From the NCBI GenBank assembly GCA_003225555.1, contig QIAM01000044.1, positions 1 through 64,000 on the forward strand: a stretch of DNA of 64,000 nucleotides, in the 5' to 3' direction. This document shows positions 56,235 to 63,420 of this stretch, piece after piece. Source of the DNA: Acidobacteriota bacterium. GTDB taxonomy: Bacteria; Acidobacteriota; Terriglobia; Terriglobales; Acidobacteriaceae. Under the pieces are notes generated by a model. That model ran no database searches. It saw nothing but the letters and a program-made list of their open reading frames with translations, and had not been told where the DNA came from. Numbering within the stretch: the stretch's first letter is position 1; every line of letters begins with the position of its first letter. A program made the translations under genes and the position numbers.

Positions 56235-56558
56235 TCACGCACTCTGCTGACGATAGCGTTGCCGAACCTCGCGTTCGGCGGTCACCCAATCTTCGGTCTC
56301 GTGGCCGGATTCGAATCCCCGCTCCTGCGCGAGTTCGTAGGCCCGACGCCGAATCTCATCTTCCAGGTTGATCGGAACCAGGTTGGGACGGTCCGTTTTT
56401 ACGACCCCTAACTTTCTGGTGTCGGGCCTGGTTTCGGTCTGCATGGTTTCCGTCTGTAAAGTTTCTGCCGCAGCCGGCTGCCCGGATACCGCCGGAGTGC
56501 TGTCTGCGATGGATGCTTTCTGCCGCTTACCCCCGGTAGGGGACTTAGGCCTTGCCAT
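56235..56558 (-). CDS. DUF2934 domain protein
   Basis: 107 residues from ATG 56558 (GGAG about 9 bases upstream). The C-terminal DUF2934 motif is EDEIRRRAYELAQERGFESGHETEDWVTAEREV. The N-terminal 60 residues are Ser/Thr/Ala-rich and probably unstructured. The domain is common in acidobacteria and proteobacteria; its role is unknown. Confidence 0.88.
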   Translation of the reverse strand: MARPKSPTGGKRQKASIADSTPAVSGQPAAAETLQTETMQTETRPDTRKLGVVKTDRPNLVPINLEDEIRRRAYELAQERGFESGHETEDWVTAEREVRQRYRQQSA

Positions 56559-56814
56559 AGTGGGATACTCCTGGAATGAATTGATGTTGATGAAGGAACG
56601 ACATACACATCTGCCCCGCAACTGCGTTTCAGGTTAGTGATTGGTTAGCAGAGGTGACACTACTATAAACCTTTTCGGCCGGTGGATGAAATTCCCTCGA
56701 TGAAATTAGTTGCTGTAAATGATCATCGAAACCGCAACAGTTGCAAACCTTGATCTTCGCAGATTGAGGCGGAGCAGAGCGGATTGTTCGATCTTTTTCG
56801 GGAAAGTGCTTTGT

Positions 56815-56820
56815 TATAAT
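56815..56820 (+). promoter_or_regulatory. -10 element of the tRNA-Glu promoter
   Basis: Perfect TATAAT 15 bases before the tRNA 5' end. The -35 region about 17-18 bases upstream (TCTTTT) is poor. Confidence 0.6.
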
Positions 56821-56835
56821 CGAAATCTGCCTCGT

Positions 56836-56910
56836 GGCGCTATCGTCTAGGGGTTAGGACGGAAGATTCTCAATCTTCAAACCCGGGTTCGATTCCCGGT
56901 AGCGCTACCA
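56836..56910 (+). tRNA. tRNA-Glu (anticodon CTC)
   Basis: A 75-nt cloverleaf. Acceptor GGCGCTA / TAGCGCT with one G-U pair at the end; D-arm TCGTCTAGGGGTTAGGAC typical of tRNA-Glu; anticodon stem GAAGA / TCTTC with loop TTCTCAA, giving anticodon CTC; T-arm CCGGGTTCGATTCCCGG; encoded CCA. It reads GAG. It marks the left border of the low-coding accessory island. Confidence 0.95.
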
Positions 56911-57277
56911 AACCTTCAATTTGCACAGAATCCGCAGTATTCGTGCGGCTATCGGCGATATTACCTCCGCGGTCTTTATGGTCTTTGCGGTTCCCGCCTG
57001 TCACTCTCGTTCCCGCCAGTCATGGACAGTAAATGGACAGTATGGCGGGTTTAGGATGGCTGGTCCACGGCCTGAGGCACACCTTTGCCGCATGTCACGG
57101 ATGTTGCGTGGCTAGATCTCGGATTTCTCGTTACATGCAGGTGACGGATTTTGCCCACCGAGGTCGGACAGGAAATGGACGCTATGGACAGCCGAGAATT
57201 CTGATCTCTGGCTCGTTGGTCATTGAGAGTCCTGTCAAGCGGTGTTGAACACGCCACTCCCAGGTTCCCATTTTCAC
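56911..57277. other. Low-coding stretch after tRNA-Glu with possible integrase remnant
   Basis: No intact gene. Near 57068-57095 one frame reads VHGLRHTFAACHG, which resembles the LRHTFA box of tyrosine recombinases, in the position expected of an integrase next to a tRNA. The similarity is only about eight residues long. From 57094 the first copy of the 80-bp repeat begins. Confidence 0.35.
57094..57172. repeat. Island repeat, copy 1
   Basis: GTCACGGATGTTGCGTGG, then TCTCGGATTTCTCG, then CGGATTTTGC 47 bases after the first GGAT. Related copies are at 58806 and 60161. It is the most diverged copy. Confidence 0.55.
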
Positions 57278-57307
57278 ATGCACTATAGACGCACTATCCC
57301 TTGTGCA

Positions 57308-57484
57308 ATGGCGGCACCATCCAAACCGTTCGTCGTAACCCGGAAGAAGTGCATCGCGCCCAAGCCAAGGCGTATCGAGCGCTTACCGTCGGGGTACGCG
57401 GTCCGGGAGTTTAGAGACGATTCTAAGGGCTGCTACTGGTACGTGGTCATGGCGCTTGAAGTGATGCGGACCAACAAACGCTAA
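57308..57484 (+). CDS. Small paralogous protein, copy 1
   Basis: A 58-residue protein of unknown function. Its last 37 residues (RIERLPSGYAVREFRDDSKG CYWYVVMALEVMRTNKR) differ at four positions from the copy at 59562-59735. The conservation at protein level, with substitutions mostly conservative, argues that it is or was translated. ATG 57308 aligns with the start of the second copy. No obvious ribosome-binding site. Confidence 0.6.
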   Translation: MAAPSKPFVVTRKKCIAPKPRRIERLPSGYAVREFRDDSKGCYWYVVMALEVMRTNKR

Positions 57485-58052
57485 TCTCATCGTAGTAAAG
57501 TTTAAGGACCTGCCAAACATTTCACTTGACGGGCATGAGGGCCGGCATATGATGTTGCACAGTTTAGGCCGTGCTTCCTGCTGACTCGAACGTGTCCTGG
57601 GGGAGGGCCATGTTTGTGTCAGCTGCGCTCGGCAACTTGCCGATATCAAATTGCTCGACAAGTGTGATCCTGCACAGGCCCAAGGTGACGATGACGGAGA
57701 TCATTCGCTGTCCGCATTGCGTGGAGGGCGACAAGTCATGTCGATGACCGAAAGCGAAGGCGGTCTGTGATACAGGTGTGAGCGCTGCTGACACGTGCTC
57801 GATCGCAGCAGAGTGACTGGCTGGGTCGTTTTTCGGATCAACTGGCTATTAGGGGTTTTGCCGTATTGTTTCAAGGCGGCCCCGCGGAGTACTCTACCGA
57901 CGAATCTTCAGGGTTCTTCCTGAACCAAGGGGTGGTCTTGGGTTAGTGTCGAGTGGCTGACATTCGGACCCATTGCGGCCGCCCCTTTTCGATGTCTCAG
58001 GATTGTTTTCAGATAACAGTGATTACTCTGTCGTGCTTGCGGGGAGTTCTTG
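57485..58052. other. Low-coding stretch in the island
   Basis: No long gene. At 57691-57747 a short frame MTEIIRCPHCVEGDKSCR looks like the start of a small Cys-rich protein whose remainder is lost. The rest shows no structure I can name. AT content is higher than in the core regions. Confidence 0.4.
57691..57747 (+). pseudogene. Fragment of a small CxxC protein
   Basis: 18 codons (MTEIIRCPHCVEGDKSCR) before TGA. The IIRCPHCVEGD start resembles small zinc-ribbon proteins of acidobacteria that are normally about 55-60 residues with a second CxxC pair. Only the first pair is left. Assignment is from pattern memory. Confidence 0.35.
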
Positions 58053-58184
58053 ATGGCACGCGATTTTTTTGTGCACCCCAGAACCGGAAGAATCGACTGG
58101 TGGCTGATCGCGCTATTGTTTACTTCGCTGCTCGGCTTCGCCGGAGCAACGATGCTCTGGTTACATTCTGCTTTGACCACATGA
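58053..58184 (+). CDS. Small single-helix membrane protein
   Basis: 43 residues: a polar start (MARDFFVHPRTGRIDWW) then one hydrophobic helix (LIALLFTSLLGFAGATMLWL). A GGGGAG ribosome-binding site lies 7 bases upstream of ATG 58053. It is 43 bases upstream of the secreted protein gene at 58228, so probably cotranscribed. Family unknown. Confidence 0.6.
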   Translation: MARDFFVHPRTGRIDWWLIALLFTSLLGFAGATMLWLHSALTT

Positions 58185-58227
58185 GCCACATCGTCCTGTG
58201 AGCCCTTCTCTGGCCGGAGGAGTCAAT

Positions 58228-58650
58228 ATGCAAAGAATGATATTTCCTACGCTGGCGTTCGTTCTTTTGACAACCCTGGTCTCACTGGCTCAAGAGCCTG
58301 CGAATCAGGACAGCACAAAGCAGACCACCACACAAGAAAAGCAAGAGCACAAGGCCATGAGCCACACCAAGACCGTGACCGGTTGTCTGCAAAAAGGCGA
58401 TGAGCCGGGCGAGTTTTCCATTACGGGCGAGGACGGCAAGACGTGGGGCTTGCGCAGCAGTAACGTCAAACTGGAAGAGCACGTCGGTCATAAGGTAACG
58501 GTCACTGGTTCGGTTCACCACGAATCGAAGACTCATGAAAAGGCAGAGGAGAAAAAAGAGGGCCAGATGGAAAAAGCGGCAGGCAAAGAAGAGTACCGCG
58601 ACCTGCGTGTGACCAGTCTGAAGATGGTCAGCGATACTTGCAGCAAGTAA
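58228..58650 (+). CDS. Small secreted DUF5818-like protein
   Basis: 140 residues with a signal peptide (MQRMIFPTLAFVLLTTLVSLAQ). The mature part has a Gln/Lys/Thr-rich linker and then an OB-like strand set (KTVTGCLQKGDEPGEFSITGEDGKTWGLRSSNVKLEEHVGHKVTVTGSVH), similar to DUF5818-type secreted proteins. A Lys/Glu-rich insertion lies before the last strand (DLRVTSLKMVSDTC). A strong GGAGGAG ribosome-binding site and a terminator follow. Function unknown. Confidence 0.8.
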   Translation: MQRMIFPTLAFVLLTTLVSLAQEPANQDSTKQTTTQEKQEHKAMSHTKTVTGCLQKGDEPGEFSITGEDGKTWGLRSSNVKLEEHVGHKVTVTGSVHHESKTHEKAEEKKEGQMEKAAGKEEYRDLRVTSLKMVSDTCSK

Positions 58651-58672
58651 TGGATTCGAATCAATTGTCTGC

Positions 58673-58707
58673 GAGGCCAGCACTCTAAAATGCTGGCCTC
58701 TTTCTTT
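58673..58707 (+). terminator. Intrinsic terminator of the secreted protein gene
   Basis: Perfect 10-bp stem GAGGCCAGCA / TGCTGGCCTC with an 8-base loop, followed by TTTCTTT. Confidence 0.9.
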
Positions 58708-58805
58708 GGGATGCGCCAACAGAGCCTACCTTATCCACAGCGTGAAATGTTCGTGATCTTCGATGCGACAGCCAGCGCGAATGGGGATTGCTTAGCGTGT
58801 GCTGG

Positions 58806-58885
58806 GTCACGGATTCTGCGTGGTCAAGTCTCAGACTCCTCGTGAGGTATGGGCCTCGGATTTTGCGAGATTTTGAAGGGGAAAG
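58806..58885. repeat. Island repeat, copy 2
   Basis: GTCACGGATTCTGCGTGGTC, then CTCAGACTCCTCGTGAGG, then CTCGGATTTTGCGAGATTTT. The two GGATT boxes are 47 bases apart, as in copy 1. It lies just upstream of the broken cytosine deaminase gene. Confidence 0.65.
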
Positions 58886-58930
58886 ACCCACGACAGTGAG
58901 ATTTTTCGGCGTCCTAAGGAGCAACAACAA

Positions 58931-59375
58931 ATGAATTCCGCAGACCGATTTCTCGAAGCAACGATCCAAGAAGCGCGGCAAGGGCTCTTGGAAGGCGGTA
59001 TCCCCATCGGCTCTGTGATCGTACACGGCGATGCGATTATCGGGCGCGGCCACAATCGGCGTGTTCAGAAGCGCAGTGCCATCCTGCACGGCGATGGATG
59101 CTCTCGAGAACGCCGGACGCCAGCCCGCCTCTGTCTACCGGGAGTGTACTATCTTTACCACGCTCTCACCGTGCTCCATGTGCTCGGGGACTATTCTCCT
59201 GTACGGAATTCTCCGCGTGATCGTCGACGAGAACCGGACCTTCATGGGGGAGGAAGAGCTTCTGCGCTCCCGCGGGGTGTCGGTTGAGGTGCTCCAGAAC
59301 GAGGAATGTATCCGGCTTATGGAGGAATTCATACGGAACAACCCCACGCTATGGAATGAAGACATCGGCGTGTGA
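58931..59375 (+). pseudogene. Cytosine deaminase (yeast FCY1-like), frameshifted at the active site
   Basis: The first frame gives MNSADRFLEATIQEARQGLL, EGGIPIGSVIVHGD and GRGHNRRVQKRSAILHG. The second frame continues MDALENAGRQPASVYRECTIF, TTLSPCSMCSGTILLYGI and ends with WNEDIGV. This order, the LHGE...SPCxMC zinc motif and the EDIG end match yeast-type cytosine deaminase (cytosine to uracil). The span is two bases short of a multiple of three. Losing two bases (GAGATG to GATG) between 59085 and 59105 removes the catalytic Glu of HGE. A Shine-Dalgarno AAGGAG is intact, so inactivation looks recent, or is a sequencing error. Confidence 0.85.
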
Positions 59376-59561
59376 AATATGTTCTCGAGCATTCCGCCGA
59401 TTTCTGGGATTCCGCTGAGATTCAAGGAATTGTTTTTCTGTGGCGGTGCACGTTTTTTGATTTCCTGCTATCGGATCTTTGCGTTTGGCAAGGATGTTCT
59501 GAGTCTGCAACACTTTCCATAAGCGTTTCTGGGTATTGGGGTGGATGCATCTTTTCCAAAT

Positions 59562-59735
59562 GTGGCTCACGCCAAAGTCTTCATCGTTGCTCGCAACAGG
59601 CACGTTGTGCCCCAACAGAAGCGTATCGAACGCGTACCTTCGGGGTACGCAGTCCGGGAGTTTAGAGACGATGCCCAAGGCTGCTACTGGTACGTGGTCA
59701 CCGCTCTGGAAGTGATGCGGACCAATAAACGCTGA
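59562..59735 (+). CDS. Small paralogous protein, copy 2
   Basis: 57 residues from GTG 59562, a paralogue of the protein at 57308-57484: 33 of the last 37 residues are identical (RIERVPSGYAVREFRDDAQG CYWYVVTALEVMRTNKR). DNA similarity continues about 30 bases beyond the stop, so this is a segmental duplication. The N-terminal halves (FVVTRKK vs FIVARNR) also align. Function unknown. Confidence 0.6.
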   Translation: MAHAKVFIVARNRHVVPQQKRIERVPSGYAVREFRDDAQGCYWYVVTALEVMRTNKR

Positions 59736-59779
59736 GCTCACTGCGCACTTCAAGGAACTGGCTTTGGGCGACGGCCGTA

Positions 59780-59962
59780 TCATGCGTCTGCTTGCGCGTT
59801 GTGGACGCAGGTGTGCTTCTCGAAGTCCTCTTGTGCAACTCGGTTGAACGCGAGCGCGGCAACCGTACTCTCCAGACGAGGAGCTGTCATTCCCCATGTA
59901 CAGCGGGAGCAGCACCAGCCACTGAAGTCGTCGCCGTCGATCCAGATCAGGTGTTTGTTCAT
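59780..59962 (-). CDS. Small Cys/His protein, possibly zinc-binding
   Basis: 60 residues: MNKHLIWIDGDDFSGWCCSR then CTWG...FNRVAQEDFEKHTCVHNA. The WxxGDxFxGWxCSxC...F..H.C pattern resembles small acidobacterial proteins with a C-x2-C and H-x-C zinc site. AAAGG lies 8 bases upstream of ATG 59962. It is encoded opposite to the neighbouring paralogue. Confidence 0.55.
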   Translation of the reverse strand: MNKHLIWIDGDDFSGWCCSRCTWGMTAPRLESTVAALAFNRVAQEDFEKHTCVHNAQADA

Positions 59963-60160
59963 ACATCTACCTTTACACGCGTGGGATTGTGGGATTAGAG
60001 ACCGGTCCGCGACGGATGGGACCTCACGTGGTGAGTCCTACCCGCCACTGGTAATCTTCCACGGAATCCGGAGGGCGGCCAAGTACCGAAGGTGCTTCGC
60101 CGCAGCCCTGACCGAAAGGTCACGACGGAAGATGTCCAGATGCCGGGCTTGATACGCGGG

Positions 60161-60240
60161 GTCATGGATTCTGCGTGGTTGGTCTCGGATTTCTCAAGAG
60201 GCTTAGGACTCGGATTTTGCGTGGTTTTGAGGCGGAAAAG
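60161..60240. repeat. Island repeat, copy 3
   Basis: GTCATGGATTCTGCGTGGTT, then GGTCTCGGATTTCTCAAGAG, then CTCGGATTTTGCGTGGTTTT. It is the clearest copy: GGATTCTGCGTGG and GGATTTTGCGTGG form a direct repeat 46 bases apart. It ends at a strong hairpin. Confidence 0.7.
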
Positions 60241-60260
60241 GCGCGCTGGAGCGCGCCTTT
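60237..60260. terminator. Bidirectional hairpin at the end of island repeat copy 3
   Basis: Stem AAAGGCGCGC / GCGCGCCTTT with loop TGGA. On the minus strand it would end transcription of the small ORF at 60293-60424, with TTTTCC as a weak tail. Confidence 0.6.
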
Positions 60261-60292
60261 GGGTGAGTGAGGAGTTGCTGTGCTGCCGCGTC

Positions 60293-60424
60293 TTAGGCTG
60301 CCACGGCAAGCGGCTGGATGTGGCCGAGTTGAGTTAAGAGGGTGTATTGATCGTAGTAGCAGCCGCCCGATACTATGTGCCCTTGTTTGTCGAAGTGGCA
60401 GATTTCACAAAAGGGCAGAGACAT
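60293..60424 (-). CDS. Possible small CxxC protein
   Basis: A 43-residue frame MSLPFCEICHFDKQGHIVSG then GCYYDQYTLLTQLGHIQPLA. It has one CxxC pair plus an extra Cys and His residues; it is followed by a hairpin terminator and lies just after the truncated transposase. No ribosome-binding site is obvious. The amino-acid make-up looks coding, but the call is tentative. Confidence 0.35.
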   Translation of the reverse strand: MSLPFCEICHFDKQGHIVSGGCYYDQYTLLTQLGHIQPLAVAA

Positions 60425-60441
60425 CTTGCGACTGGTCGGCT

Positions 60442-61185
60442 TCAGTGACCCGAATGGGCCCTCGTTAGTGCCTTCGACGCGGGATCGGGCCGACCGTCGC
60501 GGACTTTGGATATAACCTCCGTGATTCTTGGTGGGGAGTACCGCTCATCCCCATGCTGCCCGTAATCACCAAACAATTTCACAAGCTGCGCGAAGTCAAC
60601 CGTTCCACCAAACACATCCTCCACGCCGCGCTCGTAAAAATGGAAGCCATCAGTTGTCAGTTGAAATCTTGCATTCGTCAGACGCGCCTGCAAATCGCGC
60701 AAAAAGGTGAGCGTGGTTTCGCGCGTGCGCTTGCCGATTACAAACGAAGGCACCAGCTTAGTTTCCGCATCCATCGCCACAAACACCCACTGGTCACCGA
60801 GTTTGACAGGGTCATCCTTGCGAACGTTGCGCCGTTTCTTGCCAACGAAGCACCAGATTTCATCGCTTTGAACGTACCTGGTGAGGACCCCGCGAATTCG
60901 CATGTCCAGCACGCGCCGTGCATTCGCGGCTGCCGTGGTCATCAAGCTAAGAATCGTTCCCTTGTGCAAGCCAGTGACGCGGGAGATGGCGCGAATGCTC
61001 ATTCCCTCCAGCATCAGGGAGAGGGCATTGGCTGCGGTCTCAGGATCGGTGTAGTGTGTGCCGAGCTTCGGAACAGGCTCGCAGAAGGTAGCTTTGCAGG
61101 ATGTGCAGCACCAGCGTTGAATGCGGCGCTTGCCGAAATAACCGAACCGCCGTGCGGTTCCGTATTCGCATCTGGTGCAGGTCAT
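60442..61185 (-). mobile_element. IS1-type transposase, C-terminally truncated
   Basis: 247 residues. The N-terminal zinc region CTRCEYGTARRFGYFGKRRIQRWCCTSC is followed by a helix-turn-helix (GMSIRAISRVTGLHKGTILSLM). The catalytic part has SDEIWCFVGKKRRNV (first D) and FQLTTDGFHFY (second D). After SPPRITEVISKVRDGRPDP the family normally continues with a SHVERxNLTMR block holding the catalytic Glu. Here the sequence changes to SKALTRAHSGH and stops, so the enzyme should be inactive. I could not delimit terminal inverted repeats. Confidence 0.85.
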
Positions 61186-61220
61186 GGCTTTTCTCCGCTT
61201 GCGTTTTGCGAGGAAAAGCC
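61186..61220. repeat. Inverted repeat upstream of the transposase
   Basis: GGCTTTTCTCCGC and GCGAGGAAAAGCC arms around TTGCGTTTT, directly 5' of the transposase start. It may be part of the element end or of its promoter region. Confidence 0.45.
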
Positions 61221-61410
61221 CGAAAATCAGTTGTGGTCTAGATCGTGGCTAACCCCGCGATTTGGATTAGCCCCGACTCCTGTTCAAGCAGAAGCCGGGG
61301 CGCTTATTTACTACTCAGCTACACGGTGGGGAGCGCGTCATCGCTTTCTACCTGCCCTTCTGAAACGCTCTGTGTTCTCAGCGCAGAGCGTTTCGCATTT
61401 GACTCCAAAG

Positions 61411-61902
61411 TCATTCCTGAACTTTCTTAGCCACTTCCTCTCGGATGACTTTCGCTTGGCGGCGAGTCGGGCGGTGTTCCGGCTGTCTCCAGCGGTACAG
61501 CACGTTCCAACCCTCCGTCTTTTTTTCCGCAAACTTCGATTCTTCCAAGCGAGTAAGGATGGTGTAGATCGACGCAGAAGGGCTTTCATACCGGCTCAGA
61601 TCGAAACCACCCTGTTCGAGCTTCTCTTTGATGTCCTTGGCCGAAAGATATTCGGGATGAGCCTTTCTGATCACTACTCGACAGGCGTCCGTAATTCCAT
61701 GGATGCTGAGATTGTTGCTGTCGAGATAGCCGCACAGCGGCCCCAATTCCGCCACTACTCGGCGAATGCGCTCCAGTTGCAATCGCGTTTCCTCGCGCTG
61801 CACGTCCAGTTCCGCAAGTCTTGCTTCAAGCTGCGCCAGATCTGCAACGAAGCCAAAGTAGCGGGCTTGCATTGCTTGTCTTTCGTGGTCACTCTCAGTC
61901 AT
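61411..61902 (-). CDS. Coiled-coil plus winged-helix-like protein
   Basis: 163 residues from ATG 61902. Residues about 15-50 form a coiled coil (LAQLEARLAELDVQREETRLQLERIRRVVAEL). The C-terminal part (YLDSNNLSIHGITDACRVVIRKAHPEYLSAKDIKEKLEQGGFDLSRYESPSASIYTILTRLEESKFAEKK) resembles a winged-helix domain, with helices and a YTILxRL...G turn. It may be a DNA-binding regulator. TTGACG...TAATAT upstream (61938-61911) could be its promoter, nearly leaderless. In-frame starts at 61938, 61920 and 61872 are possible. No named family. Confidence 0.7.
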   Translation of the reverse strand: MTESDHERQAMQARYFGFVADLAQLEARLAELDVQREETRLQLERIRRVVAELGPLCGYLDSNNLSIHGITDACRVVIRKAHPEYLSAKDIKEKLEQGGFDLSRYESPSASIYTILTRLEESKFAEKKTEGWNVLYRWRQPEHRPTRRQAKVIREEVAKKVQE

Positions 61903-61910
61903 GATGGAGT

Positions 61911-61938
61911 ATATTAACATGTCTACAGACAACGTCAA
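61911..61938 (-). promoter_or_regulatory. Candidate promoter with inverted repeat
   Basis: TTGACG (61938-61933), 16-base spacer and TAATAT (61916-61911) on the minus strand. The spacer holds TGTCT-GT-AGACA, an inverted repeat. It points to the 61411-61902 gene and overlaps the start of the decayed divergent gene. Confidence 0.35.
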
Positions 61939-62166
61939 TACACAAATTCAGGAAGCAAAGAAAAAAACAGGTTAGCCAAGGAGCAGATTCGCTCTGCCGA
62001 ACAAGCGGTGGAAGAGATGGAAAAGAGAATTTCGGGGCAATTAGGGAGCCAAGGCGAGAGCCAGCAGCACAGTGTTTAAGACGCTGCCGAAATTACCAAC
62101 ACGGAATTAGCCCGGTACCTACAATTGCTCAAAGATGCCACCGAGATGGCACAACGAAGCCGTTGA
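61919..62166 (+). pseudogene. Decayed helical protein gene divergent from the winged-helix gene
   Basis: From ATG 61919 the frame reads MSTDNVNTQIQEAKKKTG and stops. If the A7 run at 61961-61967 had eight A's it would continue RLAKEQIRSAEQAVEEMEKR, ISGQLGSQGESQQHSV, meet a TAA at 62077 and, past it, DAAEITNTELARYLQLLKDA then TEMAQRSR to TGA 62166. The amino-acid composition is strongly coding-like (helical, Glu/Gln/Ala-rich). Two lesions mark it as a pseudogene. Confidence 0.55.
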
Positions 62167-62801
62167 TGCAAGGTCAGAAGCCTCAAGCGGGCAATCAATG
62201 GCGCTCAATGAAGTAGAGGAGCAGCAACATCAGCAAACCGATCCCGAGGGCCGTCCAGGGAAACTTCCGCGGCTTTCTTTCTTCGCTCCATCTCATACGA
62301 AAAATATACGCCTGGCGGACGGTGCAACAATAGTTCAGTGCAACTGGTGACCTTTCGCATATGCCTTGATGACACTGCAAGAGCAAAAGGACCTCAAAAC
62401 GAGGAAAAGAGGAAAGAGATCTTGTTTCCCGAGCACCTATTGGCGCTGAATCCGTGCTCAAACGGCAACCGACACTACAGAACGTCTCTGCGACCCTAGC
62501 CGGCTTGTTCCGGGTACAAGCAAACGAAGTCGCGCTCTTGCGTCTTGAACGAATGATACTTCGCTTCCTCTGTCCCGATCACTCGCGGAATACGGGGGCC
62601 ACCGCGGCGCACACTGCATTGAGCAAGAAAGCTGAGATCTTCAACAATTTCGCCATGAGCAAACACGCCAGCGTCTTTGAGATCATCAGTGCGTTCGGCA
62701 ACAAAGCTGGCGACCAACTGGTACCGCCACCTATTCAAAAACTGATGTCGGCGCCGATCTTGGGGCGAGAAAGTCAAATATCCTGAGTTGCCGGACGCAC
62801 A
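62167..62801. other. Low-coding stretch at the right end of the island
   Basis: Contains one possible 33-residue membrane peptide on the minus strand (62195-62296, with FPWTALGIGLLMLLLLYFIE) and two overlapping, unconvincing frames around 62454-62786. No repeat or RNA structure recognised. Confidence 0.4.
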
Positions 62802-63233
62802 TTAGGTGACGCGTCGGTCGTTTTCAACTTTTCCGTGTTTACGTTGTTTTCTGGATTCAAATTCAGAGCGAATGCTCTCAAACTTCTGGCTCAAGGATTC
62901 GAGCTCTTCATCGGACAATTTCTCAATATCGATCATGTCGTTCTGAGCAACGTCAATGGCGCGGATTATCTCGTCCAATTTTAAGTGTATGGCGCGCGCA
63001 TCCCGATTTTGAGTGTTCTGAATGAGAAATACCATCAAGAATGTGACGATCGTAGTTGCCGTGTTGATAACGAGTTGCCATGTGTCGGAGTAGCGGAAGT
63101 ATGGACCCACCAGCGCCCATGCCAGGATTGTGACGGCAGCGGTAAAAAATGCCCACTTGGATCCGACGATGAAGGATGCTTGTGAGGCGAAGCCTTGAAA
63201 GAGCTCTCGAGTGCTTGTCCTATCGTTTGCCAT
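62802..63233 (-). CDS. Low-affinity iron permease domain membrane protein
   Basis: 143 residues from ATG 63233. The sequence SKWAFFTAAVTILAWALVGPYFRYSDTWQLVINTATTIVTFLMVFLIQNTQNRDARAIHLKLDEIIRAI matches the low-affinity iron permease (Fet4-like) domain, with two membrane helices. Bacterial members are short and of unproven transport role. A charged coiled tail (EKLSDEELESLSQKFESIRSEFESRKQRKHG) follows. Confidence 0.9.
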   Translation of the reverse strand: MANDRTSTRELFQGFASQASFIVGSKWAFFTAAVTILAWALVGPYFRYSDTWQLVINTATTIVTFLMVFLIQNTQNRDARAIHLKLDEIIRAIDVAQNDMIDIEKLSDEELESLSQKFESIRSEFESRKQRKHGKVENDRRVT

Positions 63234-63420
63234 GTGACGAGTGCTCCCTTTGTTGCGCGTCAGTTGGATGCTGTAGTATGCCCAGAGGTGGTCGATAGGT
63301 TTCGGTTGCCACATTCCAGGAAGGAACGTCGCTCCATTCCGACCAGCAGGAGACTCGTTGTTACAGTTAGTTTCAGAAGCGCAGGAGGACAAGATTGTCT
63401 TCAGAGGGTACTCTCTTCAA

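Noticed and set aside
56911-57277. Intact phage integrase beside the tRNA
   Set aside because: Only an eight-residue LRHTFA-like box is visible and no frame of integrase length exists; kept as a weak remnant note only.
57908-58189. 93-codon minus-strand frame
   Set aside because: It is antisense to the small membrane protein at 58053, which has a better ribosome-binding site and a clean hydrophobic helix.
60553-61917. 454-codon plus-strand frame across the transposase and the winged-helix gene
   Set aside because: It is antisense to two well-supported genes and shows no protein-like pattern.
61955-61980. Programmed -1 frameshift at the A7 run of the 61919 gene
   Set aside because: The in-frame heptamer does not fit a standard slippery site, and a second in-frame stop (62077) would still end translation.
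62454-62786. 110-codon plus and 93-codon minus overlapping frames
   Set aside because: Both overlap, neither has a ribosome-binding site or a recognisable pattern; I cannot choose a coding strand.
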